Counted from the first letter of the stretch, positions 16,434 through 24,926 are shown. The stretch is DNA of 27,466 bases from Syntrophotaleaceae bacterium (GCA_041390365.1 JAWKQB010000009.1:1-27466), one strand, 5' to 3'. Translations and numbers: made by a program. The notes: generated by a model not told the origin, from the letters alone.

Positions 16434-16501
16434 CAGAAATAGTGTTTTTGCAAAATGGGGTTGACAAACATCTCGCATATTCGTATATTATACAGAAATA
16501 G
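16434..16501 (+). repeat. 9-base direct repeat CAGAAATAG around the defence-island promoter
   Basis: CAGAAATAG lies at 16434-16442 and again at 16493-16501, bracketing the TTGACA/TATATT promoter. It could be an insertion-related duplication marking the boundary between the phage block and the defence island, or part of a regulator's site. Confidence 0.45.
16461..16489 (+). promoter_or_regulatory. Near-consensus sigma70 promoter of the R-M/CBASS operon
   Basis: TTGACA (16461-16466) is the exact -35 consensus. The -10 is TATATT (16484-16489), one base from TATAAT, and the spacer is the optimal 17 bases. The gap is A+T-rich, and the first start codon follows about 40 bases after the -10. It is the only strong promoter I see before the hsd/CBASS genes, which run without a clear terminator from here. 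Confidence 0.85.
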
Positions 16502-16519
16502 CATTACAGCATATTGTAA
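16475..16519 (+). promoter_or_regulatory. Candidate operator: repeated GCATATT and a TTACA/TGTAA inverted repeat
   Basis: GCATATT occurs at 16475-16481 inside the promoter spacer and at 16509-16515 after the -10. The second copy lies inside the inverted repeat TTACA-GCATAT-TGTAA (16504-16519), which would overlap the start of transcription. A repressor binding here could block the operon. No regulator gene is visible within the window. Confidence 0.45.
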
Positions 16520-16528
16520 GGTGAATAA

Positions 16529-17107
16529 ATGAAGATGAAAATAAAAAAGCTGGCAACCGTGCAGATGGGATACTCGTTCCGGTCCCGTCTCGAAGCCTCT
16601 GAAGGTGGCGGAGTTGCAGTTATTCAGATGAAGGATCTTCTGGATGACAATACGGTCGGCTGTGATGGTTTGGTCAGAATCAATATGGAAGCCATGAAAG
16701 ACCACCATCTTGCGCAAAGAGGCGATCTGGTATTCAGGTCTCGCGGGTCTCTAACCACGGCAGCGGTTCTTCTCGAAGATCCGGGCAAGGCCGTTGTCGC
16801 CGCTCCTTTATTAAGGATAAGGGTGACCAAGCCGGACAAGATTTTGCCCGAGTATCTGAACTGGTACATCAGTCAGCGGGATGCGCAGATTTTTTTGACC
16901 AGCCGGGCCAAAGGGACGGTTCAGAAAATGATCAGTAAGCAGGCTATTGAAGATCTGGAGGTGGCGCTGCCAAGTCTGGAAAAACAGAAAAATATCGTAG
17001 AGCTGGCCACGCTGTCTGCTCGTGAACAAACCCTGCTTCATACGCTGGCCGACAAGCGGGAACAATACATTTCAACAGTACTAATGCAGTTTGCAAAAGG
17101 AGAATAA
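16529..17107 (+). CDS. Single-TRD HsdS-like specificity protein (half length)
   Basis: The 192-residue product is about half the usual HsdS length. It has one target-recognition-domain-like region (residues 1 to about 140) with R-G-D-L-V-F-R-S-R-G-S, then the family's P-S-L-E-K-Q-K-N-I-V-E-L and a C-terminal helix. This matches a single TRD plus one conserved helical region. Half-length S proteins can act as homodimers, or they can be leftovers of a full gene. Here the frame is intact and has a ribosome site (AAGGTG) and the promoter directly upstream, so it is probably functional. A start at the second Met (16535) is possible. It precedes hsdM by 3 bases. Confidence 0.8.
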   Translation: MKMKIKKLATVQMGYSFRSRLEASEGGGVAVIQMKDLLDDNTVGCDGLVRINMEAMKDHHLAQRGDLVFRSRGSLTTAAVLLEDPGKAVVAAPLLRIRVTKPDKILPEYLNWYISQRDAQIFLTSRAKGTVQKMISKQAIEDLEVALPSLEKQKNIVELATLSAREQTLLHTLADKREQYISTVLMQFAKGE

Positions 17108-17110
17108 AAC

Positions 17111-18679
17111 ATGAGCAGTAAGATTGATCAGAAAGACATCAACAACGCGGCATGGGCGGCGTGTGACACCTTCCGGGGCGTTGTTGATCCGGCGCAGTAC
17201 AAAGACTACATCCTCGTGATGCTATTTTTGAAATACATCTCTGATGTATGGCAGGACCACTACGAAGAGTATCAGAAGCAGTATGGCGATGACGATGTTC
17301 GTATCCGCCGCAAGCTGGAGCGTGAGCGTTTTGTTCTTCCGGTGGTGAAACTCACCGAAAAGAATGACGAAACCGGCGAAGAAACGGTTCTGGATGAATT
17401 CCCCGCCACCTATTACAGCCTCTATGAACGCCGGTCCGCTGCCAACATCGGCGAGCTGATCAACATCGTGCTCGACCATATTGAAGAGAGCAACAAGAGC
17501 AAACTCGAAGGGGTGTTCCGTAATATCGACTTCAACAGCGAGGCCAACCTCGGCAAAACCAAGGACCGCAATCGTCGCCTGAAACAACTGCTGGAGGATT
17601 TCCACAAGCCGCAGCTCAATATGAAGCCCAGCCTCGTGTCCGAGGATGTGATCGGTAATACCTACATCTACCTGATTGAGCGCTTTGCCTCCGATTCCGG
17701 AAAGAAGGCTGGAGAGTTCTTTACCCCGCTGAAGGTGACCGAACTGGTGGCCAAGCTGGCAGGTCCCAAACCGGGAGATCGTATCTGTGACCCGGCCTGC
17801 GGATCAGGCGGACTTTTGATTCAGGCAGCCAAAGAGGTGGGCGACCGCAACTTTGCCCTCTTCGGACAGGAGTCCAACGGCAGCACTTGGGCGCTCTGCC
17901 GCATGAACATGTTCCTTCACAGCTTTGACAGTGCCCGGGTGGAATGGTGCGACACCCTGAACAGTCCGCTGCTGGTGGAAAATGACCGGCTGATGAAATT
18001 CAACTGCGTGGTGGCTAATCCGCCGTTCTCGCTGGATAAATGGGGTGCCGAAAATGCCGAGAGCGATCAGTACAACCGCTTCTGGCGCGGGGTACCGCCC
18101 AAGAGTAAAGGCGACTGGGCCTTTATCAGCCACATGGTGGAAACCGCTCTTGAAAAGCAGGGCCGGGTTGCTGTTGTTGTGCCGCATGGCGTGTTGTTCC
18201 GGGGCGCAGCCGAAGGCCGTATTCGTCAGAAAATGATCGAGGAAAACCTGCTGGATGCCGTGATCGGCCTGCCGGGCAACCTGTTCCCGACCACCAACAT
18301 TCCGGTGGCAATTCTGGTCTTTGACCGCTCCCGTGAAAAAGGCGGCGTTCGGGAAGAATGCAAAAACGTCTTCTTTGTCGATGCCAGCCGCGAGTTCGTC
18401 TCTGGGAAAAACATGAACACCCTCTCGGAAGCGCATATCGGTAAGATCATGGCAACCTACGCCGCTCGGGCTGAAGAGGAAAAGTACGCCCATGTGGCCG
18501 AGTTCGCCGAGATCAAGGAAAACGACTTCAACCTCAATATCCCCCGCTATGTGGACACCTTTGAAGAGGAAGAGGAAATCGACATCGACGCGGTGCAGGT
18601 GGAAATTGACGATCTGGAAAAAGAGCTGGCAGCGGTGCGGGTAAAAATGGCCGAGAAGCTCAAGGAGATTCAGCGATGA
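17111..18679 (+). CDS. hsdM: Type I restriction-modification methyltransferase subunit HsdM
   Basis: This 522-residue protein carries the N6-adenine methyltransferase motifs: F-F-T-P-L-K-V (motif X region, about 203-209), D-P-A-C-G-S-G-G (motif I, 227-234) and N-P-P-F (motif IV, 303-306). The N-terminal helical domain is typical of HsdM and the C-terminus ends in a charged coil that would dock with HsdS. HsdM pairs with HsdS to methylate adenine in a bipartite site, protecting host DNA from HsdR. The gene is preceded by an AAAGGAG site and its stop overlaps the hsdS start. Length and motifs are normal. Confidence 0.95.
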   Translation: MSSKIDQKDINNAAWAACDTFRGVVDPAQYKDYILVMLFLKYISDVWQDHYEEYQKQYGDDDVRIRRKLERERFVLPVVKLTEKNDETGEETVLDEFPATYYSLYERRSAANIGELINIVLDHIEESNKSKLEGVFRNIDFNSEANLGKTKDRNRRLKQLLEDFHKPQLNMKPSLVSEDVIGNTYIYLIERFASDSGKKAGEFFTPLKVTELVAKLAGPKPGDRICDPACGSGGLLIQAAKEVGDRNFALFGQESNGSTWALCRMNMFLHSFDSARVEWCDTLNSPLLVENDRLMKFNCVVANPPFSLDKWGAENAESDQYNRFWRGVPPKSKGDWAFISHMVETALEKQGRVAVVVPHGVLFRGAAEGRIRQKMIEENLLDAVIGLPGNLFPTTNIPVAILVFDRSREKGGVREECKNVFFVDASREFVSGKNMNTLSEAHIGKIMATYAARAEEEKYAHVAEFAEIKENDFNLNIPRYVDTFEEEEEIDIDAVQVEIDDLEKELAAVRVKMAEKLKEIQR

Positions 18680-19902
18680 GTAAAGCAGTTCAAGTTCCAG
18701 ATGGCTGGGTAAAAGGCTCTTTGTCTTCATTTACAGAGTGCTTTTCGGGAGGTACGCCTAGTCGCTCTAAATCTGAATTCTACGAAGGCACCATTCCATG
18801 GGTAAAGTCTGGCGAGGTTAACAATAGGTTTATTTATGATACCGAAGAAAAAATTTCTGAATCCGCAATCAGAGAGTCTTCTGCAAAGTTGGTGAATCCC
18901 AATTCTATCTTGGTTGCAATGTATGGAGCAACTGCGGGAAAGGTGGCTGTACTGAAGGTTCTTGCTGCCACGAATCAAGCAGTGCTGGCTATGAATCCGG
19001 TGGACTCTAATTTGTGCTCCGACTTTCTGTTTTGGGTGATGGAGTATGAAGCTGTGCGACTAATGAAAAAGGTTCAAGGTGCTGCACAACCAAACCTTAG
19101 TAAAAATCTTATCGGGAATCATAAGGTCACTCTCCCCCCGCTTCCCGAGCAAAAAGCCATTGCCGATCTGCTGGCCACCTGGGATGAGGCTATCGAGAAA
19201 ACCGAGCGGTTGATTCAGGCGAAGGAAGCCAACTTAAAGGGCCAGATTCAAAGAATAATGGGGAAAGAGGCCATTGATGCAAATGGCTGGTCAATGGTTC
19301 ACTTGGGTGAGCTCTTTTCCGAAGTAACACGCAAGGTTGGCGAAAAAGAGCTAACGCCCTACAGCATCTCTGCCGGGATTGGATTTGTGTCTCAGCGCGA
19401 AAAATGGGGCAAAGATATATCCGGTTCTCAGCATAAGAATTACACACACCTTAAAGCTGGTGAGTTCTCTTATAACAAGGGAAATTCAAAGCGGTACCAA
19501 CAAGGGTGTGTGTATCTGCTTAAGGACGGGGAGATTTGCGTTCCCAACGTATTTATCAGCTTTAAGCCGAAAGCAAAGAATGTTGTTCCTGAGTTCTTCG
19601 AACACTATTTCATTGCCGATTATCACGCCCGTGAACTGAAGCGATACATCACAAGCGGTGCCCGATCGGATGGGCTTCTTAATCTGAACAAAAAGGAGTT
19701 CTTCAAGATAATGGTTCCCTGCCCATCCATTGAAAAGCAAGAATCCATTGCCGAAGCCCTGACTGCATCACAACAGGAAATCGACCTGCTGAAACAGCTC
19801 GCAGAAAAATACAAAACCCAGAAACGCGGGCTGATGCAAAAGATGCTCACCGGCGAATGGCGGGTAAAACCGGAAATCGTTAACCAATACATGGAGGCGT
19901 AA
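18676..19902 (+). CDS. hsdS: Type I restriction specificity subunit HsdS, two TRDs
   Basis: The 408-residue product has the classic TRD1-conserved helix-TRD2-conserved helix plan. TRD1 spans about residues 10-150, the first spacer helix with L-P-P-L-P-E-Q-K-A-I-A-D-L-L about 152-200, TRD2 about 210-350, and the last helix ends in K-R-G-L-M-Q-K-M-L-T-G-E-W-R-V. HsdS dictates the two half-sites recognised by the HsdM/HsdR complex. It starts at an ATGA overlap with hsdM. The first TRD region is visibly richer in A+T than hsdM, as expected from TRD exchange. The separate half-length S protein at 16529 is not a duplicate of either TRD as far as I can see. Confidence 0.9.
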   Translation: MSKAVQVPDGWVKGSLSSFTECFSGGTPSRSKSEFYEGTIPWVKSGEVNNRFIYDTEEKISESAIRESSAKLVNPNSILVAMYGATAGKVAVLKVLAATNQAVLAMNPVDSNLCSDFLFWVMEYEAVRLMKKVQGAAQPNLSKNLIGNHKVTLPPLPEQKAIADLLATWDEAIEKTERLIQAKEANLKGQIQRIMGKEAIDANGWSMVHLGELFSEVTRKVGEKELTPYSISAGIGFVSQREKWGKDISGSQHKNYTHLKAGEFSYNKGNSKRYQQGCVYLLKDGEICVPNVFISFKPKAKNVVPEFFEHYFIADYHARELKRYITSGARSDGLLNLNKKEFFKIMVPCPSIEKQESIAEALTASQQEIDLLKQLAEKYKTQKRGLMQKMLTGEWRVKPEIVNQYMEA

Positions 19903-19904
19903 TC

Positions 19905-20138
19905 ATGGCTAAAGGTAAAAACCAGCACGTTGTAAAACATCCCGATGGCTGGGCGGTTAAAGGCGAAGGAAACAGCAAGGCGACCAAGGTTACCCGCACC
20001 CAGGCGCAGGCCATTGATAAGGCGGAGAACATCGCCAGAAACCAGAAGTCGGACACCAAAATTCATGGTGTGGACGGAAAGATCCGTGCTGGCAACAGCT
20101 ACGGAAACGACCCGTGCCCTCCTAAGGATAAGAAATAA
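19905..20138 (+). CDS. DUF2188 small protein
   Basis: The 77-residue protein matches the DUF2188 pattern: an H-V-V-K-H-P-D-G-W-A-V-K start, then a K-V-T-R-T-Q-A-Q-A-I-D-K-A helix with A-R-N-Q, and a closing H-G-V-D-G-K-I-R-x-G-N-S-Y-G-N-D-P-C-P-P-K-D. The family is small and mostly uncharacterised; members often sit beside restriction-modification and defence genes. GGAGG lies seven bases before the ATG. It is the bridge between the hsdS and CBASS genes, and could be an accessory or part of a defence-island junction. No enzymatic function can be claimed. Confidence 0.85.
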   Translation: MAKGKNQHVVKHPDGWAVKGEGNSKATKVTRTQAQAIDKAENIARNQKSDTKIHGVDGKIRAGNSYGNDPCPPKDKK

Positions 20139-20147
20139 GGAGTGTGC

Positions 20148-21086
20148 ATGGGTAAGCCTTTCAGAATATTGAGCATTGATGGCGGCGGGATTAGAGGAAT
20201 ATATCCCGCCCATGTTCTTCGGTGTATCGAGGAACGCCATCACATAAATCTTTTCGACACGTTCGACATGATTGCCGGAACAAGCACCGGTTCCATCATC
20301 GCTGCCGGAGTGGCCACGGGTGTGCCTGCGGCTGACATTGTGGCGATGTACAAAGAGCATGGCACTGGGATCTTCCGTAAGAAGCGGTTTTTCCTACCCG
20401 GGAAAAGCGTTCAACCCATGTTCGACAGTGTCTACGATGCCCAATATCTGGAAAATGTGCTCACAGAAGTATTTCAGGACAAGCGGCTGGGTTACATAGA
20501 AAAACCGCTGCTGCTTCCCTCTACCGATATCGGCAATGGTTGTGTTCACGTTCTGAAGTCTGGCTACTCCAAGGAGTTCACTCGTGACAATGCCGTGCTG
20601 GTAAAAGACGCGGTATTGGCGTCCTGTTCGGCACCAACCTATTTCGATCCGCATCGACTGAATGAATATCTCCTCGCAGATGGCGGGCTTTGGGCCAACA
20701 ACCCTGCGCTGGCTGCGGCGATTGACGCCCAGAAGCGGCTTGGGGTTGCTCAGGATGATATACAAATTCTGTCAATTGGCACCGGCCATTCGAAAACTAT
20801 GTACGGCACAAACGCCTCGCGTAAATGGGGCTTGATCAATGGGTGGAAACACAAGGAATTTATCAGTTTAATTCTGTCCCTACAGAGTCAAAGTGCTCTG
20901 AACTATCTGAATCTCATGCTCCGCCCCGGGCAGATTAAGCGGGTTGATTTTGAATCCGACCTGCCGTTGCCGATGGATGACGTGTCCATACTGGACGACC
21001 TCATCTCCAAAGCGGATCACAAGTTTACCCATGAATCGGAATCGATCAGGGCATTCATACAAAATGGAGGGATTGCAGGTGAATAG
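20148..21086 (+). CDS. capV: CapV-like patatin phospholipase (CBASS effector)
   Basis: This 312-residue protein has the patatin phospholipase motifs: the oxyanion loop D-G-G-G-I-R-G (residues 11-17), the nucleophile elbow G-T-S-T-G (44-48, Ser46) and the catalytic Asp in A-D-G-G (Asp178). In CBASS systems such proteins degrade the inner membrane when a cyclic nucleotide binds, killing the infected cell. I start at 20148 because AAGGAG at 20137-20142 is five bases upstream; a GTG at 20142 is in frame but coincides with the site. The gene overlaps the first CD-NTase. CapV is activated by 3'3'-cGAMP in Vibrio; whether this one uses the same signal is unknown. Confidence 0.9.
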   Translation: MGKPFRILSIDGGGIRGIYPAHVLRCIEERHHINLFDTFDMIAGTSTGSIIAAGVATGVPAADIVAMYKEHGTGIFRKKRFFLPGKSVQPMFDSVYDAQYLENVLTEVFQDKRLGYIEKPLLLPSTDIGNGCVHVLKSGYSKEFTRDNAVLVKDAVLASCSAPTYFDPHRLNEYLLADGGLWANNPALAAAIDAQKRLGVAQDDIQILSIGTGHSKTMYGTNASRKWGLINGWKHKEFISLILSLQSQSALNYLNLMLRPGQIKRVDFESDLPLPMDDVSILDDLISKADHKFTHESESIRAFIQNGGIAGE

Positions 21087-22647
21087 GATTGTTACGCGGG
21101 AAGAGGCCCTCCGAAAAGCGGCTGAGCAACTGGACATATCACCATCGAAGTACAAACAGGCCATGGAGCGTTTCGACTCCATGAAGTCCTATCTACTGGA
21201 TGGTGAATACGATGGCGCAACTGATGAGCCTGAAATTTACCTACAGGGCTCCTTCAAACTCGGGACAGAGATACGGCCCTATAAAGACAGCAAAGACGCC
21301 AATTATGACATCGATATTGTCTGCCGTTTGGAACATGAAAAAGAAACCATCACCCCGAAAACGGTAAAGCATCAGGTTGGAGACCACCTGAAAGAGCATG
21401 GTACTTACGTGAAGATGCTCGATGACGAAGGCAAACGCTGTTGGACCCTGAATTACGCTGAGCAGGATGGCGTTGGTTTCCACATGGACATTCTGCCATC
21501 GGTTCAGGAAAGCTGGAGCACCTTCAGGGACTATTACTGGTATCGCAGTGCCATTGCCGTGACGGACAGATGCGGTGACTCCGGCTCTTATGACTGGTCG
21601 CCCAGCAATCCTAAAGATTTTGCTGAGTGGTTTTACGATAAAAACAAGGCTGCCTTTGAGGATGTAAAGCAGACGCAGAAACAGATCCTCTTTGAAAATT
21701 ACCGGCAGGACGGACTGTTCACTACCCGGGATGCGGTCCCGGATATTCATGTGAAGACGCCGCTGCAACGGGCTATTCAGCTGTTGAAAAGGCATAGAGA
21801 CATTCGTTTCTGCAATCAGCAGAACGAAAAATGCAAACCGATCTCTATGGTCATTACCGTGCTGGCAGCCAAGATCTACCGGAATGAATCGACCATTTAT
21901 GAAACGCTGAGAAATTTGATAGACACCTTGTCCCGTCACGCTGATCAGATGCAGCCGACTTTTCGGTTTGATGAAGCAATGGCGGAGTCTGCCTACACGC
22001 TGATCACAAGAACGGCAGATGGGAAATGGCATATCCCGAACCCGACCAATCATGGGGAGAACTTTGCCGACAAATGGCATGAAAACGAGAACGGTGTTCC
22101 TCATGCCCGGGCTAAGGCGTTCTTTCAGTGGGTGGCTTGGGCCAAGGACGATTTTCTCAATATCGCCGAGCGGCTTGATGAAGAACACTACACCCGGTCA
22201 CTGGTATCACCGGCCAACAACAGCAAGAGTTTAACCGTCGCTCAACCTCGAGGATTGTCTTTCAACGTTGCTCATCGGCAGAAGCCGTACTGGCCTCTCG
22301 GCTTGAGTTATTCGGCACAGATATCGGCCAGGTATAAGGCAAATGGTTCATGGCAAGGATTCAATTCCGGTGAACCGCTGAACAAACACCTCGACCTGTT
22401 GTTCAATGCCAGCACCAATGTCCCCGCGCCATTTCATGTCTACTGGCAGGTCGTTAATACCGGGAAGGAAGCTGAACATGCCAGACAATTGCGGGGTGAG
22501 ATCGTTCTGTCAAAGACCGCCGGTGTAGGCGGCCTGACACAAAAAGAATCTACCTCGTACACCGGTATTCACTGGGTCGAATGTTTCATTGTGAAAAACA
22601 GCGTATGCGTGGCACGTAGCGGCGAATTTGTAGTGAGGATTGTATGA
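21079..22647 (+). CDS. CD-NTase (CBASS nucleotidyltransferase) with C-terminal AGS-C-like sensor domain
   Basis: The 522-residue protein is a CD-NTase/SMODS-type nucleotidyltransferase. The active site is intact: G57-S58 in Q-G-S-F-K-L-G, the Asp pair D77 and D79 (Y-D-I-D-I), and the third Asp137 in H-M-D-I-L-P. The GTG start is supported by GGAGG at 21066-21070. A later helical region has P-L-Q-R-A-I-Q-L-L-K-R-H-R-D. Residues about 390-522 form a second, beta-rich domain that I read as AGS-C (adenylyl/guanylyl and SMODS C-terminal sensor), with P-Y-W-P and G-E-I-V-L-S motifs; Burroughs and co-workers (2015) predicted it to sense ligand. It overlaps capV and the next gene. Its product may activate CapV, Cap5 or both. 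Confidence 0.88.
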   Translation: MNRIVTREEALRKAAEQLDISPSKYKQAMERFDSMKSYLLDGEYDGATDEPEIYLQGSFKLGTEIRPYKDSKDANYDIDIVCRLEHEKETITPKTVKHQVGDHLKEHGTYVKMLDDEGKRCWTLNYAEQDGVGFHMDILPSVQESWSTFRDYYWYRSAIAVTDRCGDSGSYDWSPSNPKDFAEWFYDKNKAAFEDVKQTQKQILFENYRQDGLFTTRDAVPDIHVKTPLQRAIQLLKRHRDIRFCNQQNEKCKPISMVITVLAAKIYRNESTIYETLRNLIDTLSRHADQMQPTFRFDEAMAESAYTLITRTADGKWHIPNPTNHGENFADKWHENENGVPHARAKAFFQWVAWAKDDFLNIAERLDEEHYTRSLVSPANNSKSLTVAQPRGLSFNVAHRQKPYWPLGLSYSAQISARYKANGSWQGFNSGEPLNKHLDLLFNASTNVPAPFHVYWQVVNTGKEAEHARQLRGEIVLSKTAGVGGLTQKESTSYTGIHWVECFIVKNSVCVARSGEFVVRIV

Positions 22648-23816
22648 GTAAGAGCAAACAGAACATAAAAGAAGTCACCCGTTACATCAAAAAGGAAGTT
22701 GAACGGGAGCTCTGGGCTCGGGCTGCCGGACGGTGTCAGTTCAACGGGTGCAATCGGATACTCTACAAGTCTCCGGTCACTCAGGAGCGGGTTAATATTT
22801 CAGAGAAGGCGCACATTTATTCGTTTTCTGAAGATGGTCCACGTGGATGGGGACCGTTTAAAAAGAACCCTCAGTGCCTTAATGACGTGGGCAATCTGAT
22901 GCTGATGTGCCATGACTGCCACAAGACCATTGATCAGGATAAAGATGGTTCCAAGTATTCCGGATCGCTGCTGCAGCAATGGAAAAAGGAGCATGAACAC
23001 AGAGTGGTCACGGTTACGGGCATTGCAGCCAACAGAAAATCTCACGTGGTTTTCTACGGCAGTAATATCGGTGAGCAACGGTCGCCGCTTCAGCAGGAAG
23101 ATGCCATGGAAGCGATGTTTCCGGAGCGCTATCCGGTATCGGAAAACTCTGTCTGCTTATCTATGTCATGCTCCCATGAAGACAAAACGGCTGCGTTCTG
23201 GGAATCGGAATCGGCTCATCTGAACCGGGTTTTTGATCAGAAGGTTTTGCCTTTGATTGAAAGTGACCAGACCAAGCATTTCTCGCTGTTCTCTCTGGCC
23301 CCGATTCCTTTGTTGATCCAACTGGGGACGATTTTCACGGACAAGATTTCCGTGGATACCTATCAGCCGATCAGGGAGCCTAAAGGCTGGCATTGGCAGG
23401 AATTCCCCGAGGGGTTCGAGTTCATCATCAGGAAGCCTGAAAAGGTCGATGGAGCCCCGGTACTGGTCATCTCTTTGAGCGACATCATCAATCACGAACG
23501 AATCAGAACGGTCATGGGCGAAAAGGTTTCTGTATGGGAGTTGACTGTGCCGGAAGAACACATCGGCAACGATAATATCCGTAACAGTGCACAGCTTTCC
23601 ATGATGCGGAGCATCATCCGAAAACTCATGGTTCTGATTAAGGATGTACATGGGTCTACTACTCCACTTTCCGTTTTCCCGGCAATGGCTGTCTCCTGTT
23701 CCATCGAGATGGGAAGAGCAAGGATGCCGAAGGCGGATATGCCGTGGATTATTTATGACCAGAACAACAAAGAGAAGAAGTTTATAAAAGCGATAACAAT
23801 AGGAGACAGCCAATGA
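22644..23816 (+). CDS. cap5: HNH-SAVED nuclease effector (Cap5-like)
   Basis: The 390-residue protein has an N-terminal HNH nuclease with C31, C36, C89 and C92 as likely zinc ligands and the catalytic pattern A-H57, N84 and H93 (E-K-A-H-I and G-N-L-M-L-M-C-H-D-C-H). Residues about 150-390 resemble a SAVED domain, the cyclic-nucleotide sensor of CBASS effectors, with S-L-A-P-I-P-L-L-I-Q-L-G and F-P-A-M-A-V-S-C-S-I-E-M-G-R. In studied Cap5 proteins a cyclic dinucleotide or trinucleotide drives oligomerisation and DNA cleavage. The gene begins in an ATGA with the first CD-NTase and ends in an ATGA with the second. Confidence 0.9.
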   Translation: MSKSKQNIKEVTRYIKKEVERELWARAAGRCQFNGCNRILYKSPVTQERVNISEKAHIYSFSEDGPRGWGPFKKNPQCLNDVGNLMLMCHDCHKTIDQDKDGSKYSGSLLQQWKKEHEHRVVTVTGIAANRKSHVVFYGSNIGEQRSPLQQEDAMEAMFPERYPVSENSVCLSMSCSHEDKTAAFWESESAHLNRVFDQKVLPLIESDQTKHFSLFSLAPIPLLIQLGTIFTDKISVDTYQPIREPKGWHWQEFPEGFEFIIRKPEKVDGAPVLVISLSDIINHERIRTVMGEKVSVWELTVPEEHIGNDNIRNSAQLSMMRSIIRKLMVLIKDVHGSTTPLSVFPAMAVSCSIEMGRARMPKADMPWIIYDQNNKEKKFIKAITIGDSQ

Positions 23817-24922
23817 TTACCAACGAACAAAAACGAGTCGTAATAGACAACATGGTCAAATTGCTGGAGCTCCCTGATTCGGCCTATGACAAAGCGCGTA
23901 AAAGGTATGAGGATCTCGGAGAGTGGTTTGACCGCGATGAATCAGCCGTATCGGGAAACAATCCGCATATTTTCCCGCAGGGATCGTTCCGCCTTGGCAC
24001 AGCGATACGCCCACTTGATGAAAGTGAAGAATACGACCTTGATCTTGCCTGCAAGCTCCGGGACGGAATCAGCAAGGACAGCCATACTCAGGAAACCCTA
24101 AAAAAGCTGATTGGTATTGAGCTGGAAGCCTATCGGAAGGCCCGGGGCATCAAGAATGAACTGGAGCCGAAGCATCGCTGCTGGCGTCTTGAGTATCAGG
24201 ATGACCTCAGCTTTCACATGGATATTGTTCCGTGTATTCCAGCAGATGAAAAACGGCGAAAAGCGATATTGGAGTCTATCCGCAAAACAGGATTGGACGA
24301 GTATGTAGCCGGGTCCGCATCCCAGACCACGATATCCATAACGGACGACCGGCACGAAGGCTACAAGCATATATGTGATGACTGGAACATCAGTAACCCT
24401 GAAGGATATGCCAAGTGGTTTGAATACCGAATGAATCCACAACAGACCAGAATTCTTCTGGAAAAGGCTCAGGTGGATGATGTTCCATTGTTCAAAAAGA
24501 AAACGCCTTTGCAGCGGGTTGTTCAGATTTTGAAGCGCCATCGTGACAACTGGAGCAAGGACAACCCGGATTCCAAGCCTATTTCAATCATCATAACGAC
24601 ACTGGCCGCCAGAGCCTATAACGGCGAGACCGATATTGTTGCGGCACTTGGCAATGTGCTTGAAAAGATGGGAGGTTTGGTAAACCAGACAAGGCCACGG
24701 GTTCCCAACCCCGTTGACCCTGAAGAGGACTTTGCCGACCGCTGGTACAGGCCTGATTGTCTGCATTTGCGTCTGGAAGAGCATTTCAATGCCTGGCTTT
24801 TGCAGGCAAGAACGGATTTTCAGCACATTACATCCACGACTGATACGGAATTTCTCTGTGAACACATTGAAGAGAAGTTTTCGTTGCGGGTGAATGAGTC
24901 GGCTAGACCGTGGGAATGGTAA
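23813..24922 (+). CDS. Second CD-NTase (CBASS nucleotidyltransferase), no sensor domain
   Basis: This 369-residue protein is a second, complete CD-NTase: G57-S58 in Q-G-S-F-R-L-G, D75 and D77 in Y-D-L-D-L, and D137 in F-H-M-D-I-V-P. It resembles the first enzyme over the catalytic core (also Q-R-V-V-Q-I-L-K-R-H-R-D) but stops before any AGS-C domain and ends in S-A-R-P-W-E-W. Its position between the SAVED nuclease and the E2-like gene matches a type II-short CBASS layout, in which an E2-like protein acts on the CD-NTase. The ATGA overlap with Cap5 predicts coordinated production. The two CD-NTases differ clearly, so they may make different products. Confidence 0.88.
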   Translation: MITNEQKRVVIDNMVKLLELPDSAYDKARKRYEDLGEWFDRDESAVSGNNPHIFPQGSFRLGTAIRPLDESEEYDLDLACKLRDGISKDSHTQETLKKLIGIELEAYRKARGIKNELEPKHRCWRLEYQDDLSFHMDIVPCIPADEKRRKAILESIRKTGLDEYVAGSASQTTISITDDRHEGYKHICDDWNISNPEGYAKWFEYRMNPQQTRILLEKAQVDDVPLFKKKTPLQRVVQILKRHRDNWSKDNPDSKPISIIITTLAARAYNGETDIVAALGNVLEKMGGLVNQTRPRVPNPVDPEEDFADRWYRPDCLHLRLEEHFNAWLLQARTDFQHITSTTDTEFLCEHIEEKFSLRVNESARPWEW

Positions 24923-24926
24923 CTGG

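Noticed and set aside
16432..16452. Hairpin TGCAGAAA/TTTTTGCA after the gamma-glutamylcyclotransferase gene as a terminator
   Set aside because: The stem is A+T-rich with a G-T pair and is not followed by a T run, so I do not call it. It means no clear terminator separates the amidoligase operon from the defence promoter.
20944..21078. Upstream extension of the first CD-NTase into the capV gene
   Set aside because: The frame opens earlier, but the GTG at 21079 has a GGAGG site and the usual CD-NTase N-terminus; the extension would add sequence with no family similarity.
21241..22188. A 315-codon minus-strand frame across the first CD-NTase gene
   Set aside because: The plus-strand protein has an intact CD-NTase active site and overlaps its neighbours; the antisense product shows no family pattern.
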